Assembly: GCA_947584965.1 (NCBI GenBank)
Contig: CANPWQ010000018.1
Coordinates: 1-35,567, forward strand
Source: Candidatus Gastranaerophilales bacterium
Lineage (GTDB): Bacteria > Cyanobacteriota > Vampirovibrionia > Gastranaerophilales > Gastranaerophilaceae
DNA length: 35,567 nt
Direction: 5' to 3'
Numbering within the stretch: the first letter of the stretch is position 1; every line of letters starts with the position of its first letter. Of the stretch, positions 24,255-29,821 are shown in pieces. The notes under the pieces are model-generated. The model was not told where the DNA came from. It saw nothing but the letters and a program-made list of their open reading frames with translations, and made no database searches. A program made the position numbers and the translations under genes.

Positions 24255-24788
24255 ATGAAACATCCTATAAGCAAAATATTTATAACATTATTTACCATAG
24301 TAAATTTATTTATCTTAAGTAAAATACCTAACAGGCTTAACGAACAAAGTTTTTACAGTATTTGGGTATTAATAATAACTAACATTTATATTTGGTTAAT
24401 GTATTTTCTTTTTATTCTAAACAAATATTTAAAGGGGAATTTGGAGAAAAAAAAAGAAACTCTAAATATATACAACCCCTCACCTTTAAAATCATACATA
24501 AAGCCATCTATAATTATTTTATCAATTGCATATATTGGTATATTAATATATTTTTATCAATATATATATGATTTGCAAATACTTGCTGAAATAATTTTTT
24601 TATTAATATTTAGTAATATACCAACAATTTTAACTTTATTCTTAATATTTTTATCATATTTTTTAAATAAAAATTTATTTTTAAAATTAGCAAAATACTT
24701 TTTAGCCTCAACTATTTTTGTATATACATTATTTCATTTATTTTTGACATTCCTTATAAGCGGATTCTTTTTTGGTCAAGCTCCATAG
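24255..24788 (+). CDS. Multi-pass membrane protein, candidate immunity protein (copy 1)
   Basis: 177 residues beginning MKHPISKIFITLFTIVNLFI, with about five hydrophobic segments (roughly 7-25, 33-58, 83-104, 108-135, 141-170) and a short basic cytoplasmic loop (LEKKKETLNIYNPSPLKS). No known family recognised. It follows the toxin-like gene by 12 bases and is duplicated immediately downstream, the usual context for an immunity gene. Membrane-embedded immunity proteins are known for M-type pyocins. Strongly AT-rich codons, unlike nearby housekeeping genes. Alternative: a holin-like protein. Confidence 0.6.
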   Translation: MKHPISKIFITLFTIVNLFILSKIPNRLNEQSFYSIWVLIITNIYIWLMYFLFILNKYLKGNLEKKKETLNIYNPSPLKSYIKPSIIILSIAYIGILIYFYQYIYDLQILAEIIFLLIFSNIPTILTLFLIFLSYFLNKNLFLKLAKYFLASTIFVYTLFHLFLTFLISGFFFGQAP

Positions 24789-24849
24789 ATATAAAGGCAT
24801 AACTCCAAAATACAAAAAGAAAGCTCGTGTTATAATAATAAAATTATGA
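24760..24849 (+). pseudogene. Possible toxin C-terminal remnant between the two membrane paralogues
   Basis: Open frame in a different phase from copy 1. Its unique part (from 24784) reads HRYKGITPKYKKKARVII and ends in a TGA that overlaps the ATG of copy 2 as ATGA. That is the normal coupling of a toxin with its immunity gene. It is short, and its last six codons align with the non-coding bases before copy 1, so chance is possible. Confidence 0.3.
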
Positions 24850-25391
24850 AACATCCTATAAGTAAAATATTTATAGTATTATTTACCATAGTAAATTTAT
24901 TTGTATTAGGTACAATATCTGACAGGCTTAACGAACACCGTTTTTACAGTATTTGGGTATTAATAATAACTAATATTTATATTTGGTTAATGTATTTTCT
25001 TTTTATTCTAAACAAATATTTAAAGGGAAATTCAGAGAAGAAAAAAGAAACACTAAACATATACACTCCCTCACCTTTAAAATCATGCATAACACCCTCT
25101 ATCATTATTTTATCAATTGCATATATTGGTATATTAATAAATTTTTATCAATCTATGGATGATTTGCTAATACTTGCTATGATATTTCTTTTATTAATAT
25201 TTAATAATGTACCAACAATTTTAATTTTATTTTTAATATTTTTGTCACGTTTTTTAAATAAAAATATATTTTTGAAATTGATTAAATACCTTTTAGCCGT
25301 AGTTGCTTTTATATATACCTTATTTCATTTATTTTTTATGTTTTTTATAAATTTCTTTATTTTTTGCGGTTCGGATTGCACCAAACCATAG
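24846..25391 (+). CDS. Multi-pass membrane protein, candidate immunity protein (copy 2)
   Basis: 181-residue tandem paralogue of the preceding gene. Roughly three quarters of positions are identical by eye, with a long identical run across residues 33-62 and the same five-segment profile. It differs mainly in residues 20-32, the loop near 104-115 and the C-terminus (FIFCGSDCTKP, adding two Cys). AATAAT lies six bases before ATG, in the place of TATAAT in copy 1, and no Shine-Dalgarno site is seen. The variable loops may give specificity against different toxin variants; that is inference. Confidence 0.6.
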   Translation: MKHPISKIFIVLFTIVNLFVLGTISDRLNEHRFYSIWVLIITNIYIWLMYFLFILNKYLKGNSEKKKETLNIYTPSPLKSCITPSIIILSIAYIGILINFYQSMDDLLILAMIFLLLIFNNVPTILILFLIFLSRFLNKNIFLKLIKYLLAVVAFIYTLFHLFFMFFINFFIFCGSDCTKP

Positions 25392-25429
25392 TCCTATTGT
25401 AAAATAAAATAAATTGTAGTGAGGTTATT

Positions 25430-25762
25430 ATGACTGATTGTATTTTTTGCAAAATCGCAAACGGGGAAATCCCCTCTAAATTTATTTATGAAGATGACAA
25501 AGTAGCTGCATTTAATGACTTAAATCCGCAAGCTCCCGTTCATTTTCTCGTTATACCTAAAAAACATTATGCTTCACTTAATGATATAGACTCAAAAGAA
25601 GCATTTGCCGATATCTTTTCCGCTATCCCAAAGATTACGGCAAAACTCGGGATAAAAGAATACAGAACTGTAATAAATACAGGCGCAAGCGCAGGACAAA
25701 CGGTTTTCCATATCCACGTCCACGTTATGGCAGGTCGTGAATTTACTTGGCCTGCAGGGTAG
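25430..25762 (+). CDS. HIT-family nucleotide hydrolase (HINT type)
   Basis: 110 residues. The N-terminal C4-x2-C7 (DCIFCKI) with GEIPSKFIYED is typical of HINT purine nucleoside phosphoramidases. The histidine triad is H94-I-H96-V-H98 (TVFHIHVHVMAG). GTGAGG lies 5 bases before ATG. It hydrolyses AMP-lysine or similar phosphoramidates in the family. It lies between the membrane paralogues and the RWYD protein, from which it is separated by 5 bases. Confidence 0.95.
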   Translation: MTDCIFCKIANGEIPSKFIYEDDKVAAFNDLNPQAPVHFLVIPKKHYASLNDIDSKEAFADIFSAIPKITAKLGIKEYRTVINTGASAGQTVFHIHVHVMAGREFTWPAG

Positions 25763-25767
25763 AACTA

Positions 25768-26091
25768 ATGTATAACCGTTGGTATGATAAATACAGCGAT
25801 TTAAAATCATTGCTTGAACTTTTGGAAACCATTGACAAGCAATATATTGACATAATTGCACAGGATTTTCTACAAATCATACTGGAAAAATATGCGCTCA
25901 ACTTTGATGAAGCAATACAAAAAATGTCTGACAACGCACCGCCAAGGTATAGCAGATGGTACGACGAAAACTACGACCTGCACACATGTATTGAATTTAT
26001 TAAGACTCTGGATGATAATGAGAAAAAAGAATTGATTAATTCTTTTATAATGTCACTTGCAAGTTTTATAACGAATGCGGATAATGGATAA
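25768..26091 (+). CDS. Hypothetical protein with duplicated RWYD motif
   Basis: 107 residues, soluble, acidic and helical. It consists of two similar halves: YNRWYDKYSDLKSLLELLET and YSRWYDENYDLHTCIEFIKT, each followed by a Lys/Asp-rich helix. AGGG lies 9 bases before ATG 25768; an upstream in-frame ATG at 25747 would overlap the HIT gene. Its end overlaps the SDR start. Probably co-transcribed with HIT and SDR. No function assigned. Confidence 0.75.
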   Translation: MYNRWYDKYSDLKSLLELLETIDKQYIDIIAQDFLQIILEKYALNFDEAIQKMSDNAPPRYSRWYDENYDLHTCIEFIKTLDDNEKKELINSFIMSLASFITNADNG

Positions 26092-26809
26092 GAAAAATAT
26101 ATTAATAACAGGCTCGAGCCGAGGAATAGGACTTGAAATCGCAAAACATTTTGCGTCTGATTATAATGTTTACATCACGGGCAGAGGCGAAAAAAGACTC
26201 TATGAATTGTGCAGTAAATACGGGTTTGCAGGATATAGCGCCCGCGATTTATCTTTAACCGACGGAGCCGAAAGCCTTTTATTCGCTTTGAATAAAGATT
26301 TTGATATTTTAATAAACAATGCGGGAGTCTATTTTTATAACGCAATTGAAAATATGCTTCCCGAGGATATAGTAAAATCAATAGTTTTAAATTCTCTAAC
26401 ACCTTACGAGCTGATTAGACGCACAGTTCCTTATATGAAGAAACAAAAATGGGGCAGAATTATAAACATCGGTTCAATTTCGGGAGTTATGGGTGAGGCT
26501 TATGCTTCCGTTTATTCCATGACTAAGGCTTCTTTAATAGGATTGACAAAGTCTTTGGCACTTGAACTTGCGCAAGATAACATTACCGTTAACATAATCA
26601 ACCCCGGCTGGGTGGATACGGAATTAATTAATAACGAAAATCTTGATGAAAATTTTTCCAAAGATGAAATTCTTGAAACAATCCCTCAAAAAAGATTTGT
26701 CACTCCTGATGAAATCGCCTCCGCTTGTGAATTCTTAATCTCCGACAAAGCTAAAACCATTACGGGACAATCAATTAACATCTGCGCAGGACTATCTCTC
26801 GGGTTTTAA
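26084..26809 (+). CDS. Short-chain dehydrogenase/reductase, FabG-like
   Basis: 241 residues, classical SDR. TGSSRGIG near residues 9-16 binds NAD(P), NNAG follows strand 4, and the catalytic Ser lies in IGSISG with the YxxxK pair in YSMTK. INPGWVDTE and the C-terminal TGQSINICAG are usual for 3-oxoacyl-ACP reductase-like members. The exact substrate is unknown; an N-terminal glycine-rich turn with Arg suggests NADPH. ATG 26084 overlaps the upstream gene's last codons; an alternative in-frame ATG lies at 26075. Confidence 0.9.
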   Translation: MDKKNILITGSSRGIGLEIAKHFASDYNVYITGRGEKRLYELCSKYGFAGYSARDLSLTDGAESLLFALNKDFDILINNAGVYFYNAIENMLPEDIVKSIVLNSLTPYELIRRTVPYMKKQKWGRIINIGSISGVMGEAYASVYSMTKASLIGLTKSLALELAQDNITVNIINPGWVDTELINNENLDENFSKDEILETIPQKRFVTPDEIASACEFLISDKAKTITGQSINICAGLSLGF

Positions 26810-26902
26810 AATTTAATTTTAATCTTTTATACTACCTTGGTTATTAATACATTTGCTCTTAAATAAAAGTATTATAAAAAGGTTAAGTAAAAGGAGATTG
26901 TT

Positions 26903-27142
26903 ATGAAAAAACTTGTTGTTAAATTCGGCGGAATAATTGTTGATATTATGGCAATAATAACTCTTATAGGTTTGATTATTTCCACTGTAATGATGATTAG
27001 CTCACAAGGTTTATGGGCAGGCTTGAGCGTACTATGGGCAGGACTTGTAAGTTTTGTATTTGTTTTCTTCCTGATTTATCTTGTTATGTCCATGAACGAT
27101 AAATTATCAAACATCAACTGTGATAATTCAAATAATTACTAA
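26903..27142 (+). CDS. Small two-segment membrane protein, 79 residues
   Basis: MKKLVVKFGGIIVDIMAIIT starts the first hydrophobic segment (to ~33), and a second spans ~43-64 (VLWAGLVSFVFVFFLIYLVM). The C-terminus is hydrophilic (NDKLSNINCDNSNNY). AAGGAG lies 6 bases before ATG. It is followed by two hairpins. The family resembles small uncharacterised membrane proteins (DUF4282-like in length and topology), but I cannot confirm that. Function unknown. Confidence 0.75.
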   Translation: MKKLVVKFGGIIVDIMAIITLIGLIISTVMMISSQGLWAGLSVLWAGLVSFVFVFFLIYLVMSMNDKLSNINCDNSNNY

Positions 27143-27146
27143 CTTT

Positions 27147-27169
27147 AAGCGGAGTGAAATTCTCCGCTT
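27147..27169. terminator. Hairpin after the small membrane protein
   Basis: AAGCGGAG/CTCCGCTT, 8-bp perfect stem with a 7-base loop. The T-tract on either side is short, so it may act together with the next hairpin. Confidence 0.5.
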
Positions 27170-27184
27170 TATTAATAATTATCG

Positions 27185-27206
27185 GGAGTTAAAAATAACT
27201 CCTTTT
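27185..27206 (+). terminator. Intrinsic terminator
   Basis: GGAGTTA-AAAA-TAACTCC, perfect 7-bp stem, followed by TTTT then CCCTTTCTT. It closes the 26903 transcript on plus. Confidence 0.6.
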
Positions 27207-27227
27207 CCCTTTCTTGATTTACATTAT
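27207..27227. repeat. 21-nt direct repeat, copy A
   Basis: CCCTTTCTTGATTTACATTA plus a final T, identical to 29593-29613. On the minus strand copy A begins at the stop codon of the 171-residue membrane protein. Copy B is the leader and ribosome-site region of the lysozyme gene. Confidence 0.8.
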
Positions 27228-27739
27228 TTTCTTCTTATATTTGTATTAAAAGTTATGTACGTTAAATAATTAATAACTGAATAATATATTATCCCCATAA
27301 GAAATAATATATTAACGATATCACTGTATATACTCAGAGGTTCTAAAAACTGATAATTATTTTTATGCAGGACAATATATAAACTTCCGCCAATTAAATA
27401 TAAAATATTAATCCACAGATAAATTAATTTTTTATTGTTAAATATTTTTAGTTCCAAAAATTTTTTAAAATTGTTAATTTTAAATATTATTACAAACAAT
27501 AATGCTGAAATCCAAAATCCCAATTGGTGAAAGATTAAATTATATTTATAATATTTAAAGTTTATAAAGGCAGAGGTATAAGATATTTCGTCATGATATT
27601 GATTATAAATTTTCCCCAATACTTCTCTATCAAAATATATATCAGGGCAATGAAATTGGCAGCTGATTAATAATATCAAACTTAGCAATATTACAATAAA
27701 CGCAAATAATTTTATCGGATTTGTTATTATAGACCGCAT
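27224..27739 (-). CDS. Four-segment membrane protein, candidate orphan immunity protein
   Basis: 171 residues with hydrophobic segments near 10-27, 69-88, 105-122 and 134-158 and an extracytoplasmic loop with HCPDIYFDREVLG. No family recognised. GAGG lies 6 bases before ATG. On the minus strand it directly follows a short reading frame ending in PRAEVETALKNQKK, which resembles a toxin C-terminus. Downstream comes the 21-nt repeat of the lysozyme-gene leader. It is much more AT-rich than the housekeeping genes. The immunity role is inferred from context and topology, not from sequence similarity. Confidence 0.55.
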   Translation of the reverse strand: MRSIITNPIKLFAFIVILLSLILLISCQFHCPDIYFDREVLGKIYNQYHDEISYTSAFINFKYYKYNLIFHQLGFWISALLFVIIFKINNFKKFLELKIFNNKKLIYLWINILYLIGGSLYIVLHKNNYQFLEPLSIYSDIVNILFLMGIIYYSVINYLTYITFNTNIRRK

Positions 27740-27758
27740 TTTTACCTCTATACGTATA

Positions 27759-27830
27759 TTATTTTTTTTGATTTTTTAATGCTGTTTCCACTTCTGCTCT
27801 TGGTATTATAACACGATAAGCGTATTGTCT
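27759..27830 (-). pseudogene. Possible toxin C-terminal remnant (fragment 1)
   Basis: A 23-codon open frame on minus whose end reads YRVIIPRAEVETALKNQKK, closed upstream by an in-frame stop at 27831-27833. Its stop lies 19 bases before the ATG of the 171-residue membrane protein, with a GAGG ribosome site between. The end resembles the C-terminus of the 423-residue protein in pattern (VPLKDIINLKQQ against IPRAEVETALKNQ). No start codon is present. It is short, so not certain. Confidence 0.4.
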
Positions 27831-27853
27831 TTAAATTTATAAATTAATATAAT
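27825..27853 (+). promoter_or_regulatory. Promoter of 27860 gene, leaderless type
   Basis: TTGTCT (27825-27830), 17-base spacer, TATAAT (27848-27853), six bases, ATG 27860. The arrangement is identical to the promoter at 28314-28342. No Shine-Dalgarno site. Confidence 0.65.
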
Positions 27854-27859
27854 ATTTCT

Positions 27860-28234
27860 ATGAAAAAGTTTGTTATTATTTTAATAGTCATATTTTCAGT
27901 ATTTTTAAGTATATTTTTTTATAAACGTAATAATGAAATATGCGGATATAAAAAATATGAAACAGTAACTTTAGATGAGTTTCTTTATTCCAAAGAAGCT
28001 CCCGAAAATTGGAAACACTTAAGTAAAAATTCCAAAGGTGATGTTATTTATAATGATAAAGTTATTATTACGGAAGATAAAAAAACAATTAATGATAAAA
28101 CAGCTGTTGACTCTGTTTCCTTATTAAAAATATTGGTAATAGCTGATGGAGCTGTTCCTAAAGAAAATTGTGATGAAAGTGATACCATTACTAATGGTAT
28201 TTTAGGTTGTTATATTTATGGAGATGAAAGTTAA
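27860..28234 (+). CDS. Membrane-anchored or exported small protein, candidate immunity protein
   Basis: 124 residues. The N-terminal hydrophobic segment MKKFVIILIVIFSVFLSIFF lacks a clear cleavage site, so it is probably a membrane anchor with a periplasmic domain of about 100 residues. Three Cys (one after NNEI, two in ENCDES and GCYIYG) could form disulfides. No family recognised. It is expressed from the leaderless-type promoter at 27825. It lies tail-to-tail, 4 bases apart, with a reverse-strand frame ending GELFFTPDEK. That is the same arrangement as the lysozyme and inhibitor pair next door. Confidence 0.55.
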   Translation: MKKFVIILIVIFSVFLSIFFYKRNNEICGYKKYETVTLDEFLYSKEAPENWKHLSKNSKGDVIYNDKVIITEDKKTINDKTAVDSVSLLKILVIADGAVPKENCDESDTITNGILGCYIYGDES

Positions 28235-28238
28235 AATT

Positions 28239-28325
28239 TTATTTCTCATCAGGTGTAAAAAATAATTCCCCTTTTTTATTATTGTACCTTGTCCAAATCC
28301 AACCTGAATAATATTGTCTTAATAA
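28239..28325 (-). pseudogene. Possible toxin C-terminal remnant (fragment 2)
   Basis: A 28-codon frame on minus containing RQYYSGWIWTRYNNKKGEL and ending FFTPDEK, with an in-frame stop just upstream (28326-28328) and no start codon. Aromatic and charged composition looks protein-like. It is tail-to-tail with the 124-residue exported protein. The first codons (AGA CAA TAT) coincide with the TTGTCT -35 box on plus, as they do in fragment 1. Confidence 0.4.
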
Positions 28326-28342
28326 TTACGAATTAGTATAAT
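28314..28342 (+). promoter_or_regulatory. Promoter of the lysozyme-inhibitor-like gene, leaderless type
   Basis: TTGTCT (28314-28319), 17-base spacer, TATAAT (28337-28342), six bases, ATG 28349. Same hexamers and spacings as 27825-27853. Confidence 0.65.
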
Positions 28343-28348
28343 TATTTT

Positions 28349-28768
28349 ATGAAAAAATTGATTATTGTATTTATAATTTTTATTTTAACAAATAATTATT
28401 CTTTCTCTAATGCAATAGATGATATAGAAAGAACTAGGCTTAATTGTATGCATACAAATAATCAATCAGATTTTGTTATGGCTGAATGTAATTATCAAGC
28501 AATTAATTTATACAATAAAGAAATTAATAAAGAATTAAAACTTTTAAAAAAAATACTAACTAGGGATAAATATAAATTATTATCAAAGTCCAATGAAAGT
28601 TGGGAAGCATATATTAACAATAATAATTTATTATTAAAAAATTTATTTGAAAATCAAAATTATGCAGAACCACATTTAATAAGTTCAAGTATAAAATGCC
28701 AAAATTTAAAACAATATTTAGAAGAACTAATTACTATCCAAAAATATTTAAGTGAAATAAATGAATGA
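28349..28768 (+). CDS. LprI/DUF1311-like exported lysozyme inhibitor, candidate immunity protein
   Basis: 139 residues with signal peptide MKKLIIVFIIFILTNNYSFS. The mature domain follows the DUF1311 (LprI N-terminal) plan: a Cys before the core (C33), MAECNYQAINLYNKEINKEL with C47, then LLSKSNESWEAYINNNNLLL, which matches the family's LR.aQ.aWi.yrd helix with W85. A late Cys (C117) replaces the usual one. DUF1311 proteins such as LprI inhibit lysozyme in the periplasm or outer envelope. It converges, 7 bases apart, on a gene for a GH108-type lysozyme, so it would protect the producer. Confidence 0.72.
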   Translation: MKKLIIVFIIFILTNNYSFSNAIDDIERTRLNCMHTNNQSDFVMAECNYQAINLYNKEINKELKLLKKILTRDKYKLLSKSNESWEAYINNNNLLLKNLFENQNYAEPHLISSSIKCQNLKQYLEELITIQKYLSEINE

Positions 28769-28775
28769 CTTATAA

Positions 28776-29585
28776 TTAATAATTCTTTTCTATAAATTTA
28801 TCTATATTATTTAATCTGTTAATCCAACCATTATAATTTTCCTTTTGTTGAGGTATATTATTTTTCATACGTTCATAATGTTGTTTTCGTAGTTCAACAA
28901 ACTTATTATAATCACCATTTGCTTCTTTATAATATTTTTTTGCATAATATGGACCATGATTAACGGCAGCGTCAAAATACATCAAGACCATACCTTTATC
29001 TTTAATTGAACTGGCACCAGATTCTTTCCAAAAATAATCATAATATATTTTTGTTGCTTCCCCTTTAGTTATATTTTTCACACTTTGAGTTGGAATTTTA
29101 TTTCGTTTATTATACCAGTCATAAGTAGATTGAGTAACTCCAAGTTTAGTAGGGCCTCCTAAGTCTGCTTTTCTATTATTATATCCTCCTTCTTGCGGAT
29201 ATAAATATTCTAAAATTTGATTAAAATCCTTATCATTTTGCCAATCTTCTGTATCCGCAGCACCGCCTGTTACATAACCTATATCTTTTTTATTTATTTT
29301 TATTTGTTCAATATTAGGTTCTTCTTTGATTATTTCTTTTTTATCTTTCATTGACGGAAATAATATATCTTCTCTTGATAATTTTTCTTTTACAAAATTC
29401 CCCAATCCTAACCCTATATTATCGTAATTAATTTTAGGTAATTTGTCTTTCATCGTTGGAAATAATATATCTGCTCTGCGCTGCATTTTGTCTTCATAGC
29501 TTTCTCTATTTGATACTCCTCCGTTTTTAAAAGTAAATTTTCCCTCGTCATCACGTGGATGCTCTTCTTCTCTCCATTGTGTCAT
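28776..29585 (-). CDS. GH108-type lysozyme with DDEGKFT module, putative effector
   Basis: 269 residues, no signal peptide. Residues 4-23 (WREEEHPRDDEGKFTFKNGG) match the N-terminus of the 423-residue protein at 22971. Two LFP[TS]MKDK motifs follow at 41-48 and 75-82. From about 120 the fold is GH108: YPQEGGYNNRKADLGGPTK with the catalytic-position E132 in EGGY, LGVTQSTYDWY, then YFDAAVNHGPYYA. The last part (VELRKQHYERM...YNGWINRLNNI) is the peptidoglycan-binding PG_binding_3 pattern. GH108 enzymes cut the glycan strand and are known from phage endolysins. The inhibitor-like gene beside it suggests an intercellular effector rather than phage lysis. GGGG lies 7 bases before ATG. Confidence 0.8.
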   Translation of the reverse strand: MTQWREEEHPRDDEGKFTFKNGGVSNRESYEDKMQRRADILFPTMKDKLPKINYDNIGLGLGNFVKEKLSREDILFPSMKDKKEIIKEEPNIEQIKINKKDIGYVTGGAADTEDWQNDKDFNQILEYLYPQEGGYNNRKADLGGPTKLGVTQSTYDWYNKRNKIPTQSVKNITKGEATKIYYDYFWKESGASSIKDKGMVLMYFDAAVNHGPYYAKKYYKEANGDYNKFVELRKQHYERMKNNIPQQKENYNGWINRLNNIDKFIEKNY

Positions 29586-29592
29586 TTATATC

Positions 29593-29613
29593 CCCTTTCT
29601 TGATTTACATTAT
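29593..29613. repeat. 21-nt direct repeat, copy B
   Basis: Identical to 27207-27227. It lies within the leader of the lysozyme gene, ending at the ribosome site 8 bases before its ATG. Confidence 0.8.
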
Positions 29614-29722
29614 CTTGTTTCATACACAAGACATCTTTATATTTTTATTATACATCATTTTTTAATTTTATCAATCGAAAAGATATAATAATATAAAAAT
29701 TTAATTTTACAATATAATGTAA

Positions 29723-29740
29723 TCATGTATCAATACATGA
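29723..29740. promoter_or_regulatory. 18-bp palindrome upstream of the lysozyme gene
   Basis: TCATGTAT-CA-ATACATGA, perfect 8-bp arms, about 140 bases upstream of the lysozyme ATG in otherwise AT-rich spacer. Candidate operator for a dimeric regulator. Confidence 0.4.
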
Positions 29741-29766
29741 ATTCAGCCTTTTGTTAAAAATTATTA

Positions 29767-29803
29767 AAAAAACACATACCCGATTAAAAGATATGTGTTT
29801 TTT
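29767..29803 (-). terminator. Intrinsic terminator after the aminotransferase gene
   Basis: AAAAAACACATA/TATGTGTTTTTT, 12-bp stem with a 13-base loop. The A/T-rich outer stem makes it usable in both directions. It lies 19 bases beyond the stop at 29822. Confidence 0.8.
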
Positions 29804-29821
29804 ACTGTGGACGAAAATTTA

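Noticed and set aside
27147-27227. Hairpins plus repeat as an attachment site or integron-like attC
   Set aside because: No integrase or recombinase gene in the window, and the hairpins fit ordinary terminators.
22851-29640. Intact prophage
   Set aside because: A phage-type lysozyme fold and possible holin-like membrane proteins are present, but no capsid, portal, terminase, tail or integrase genes occur.
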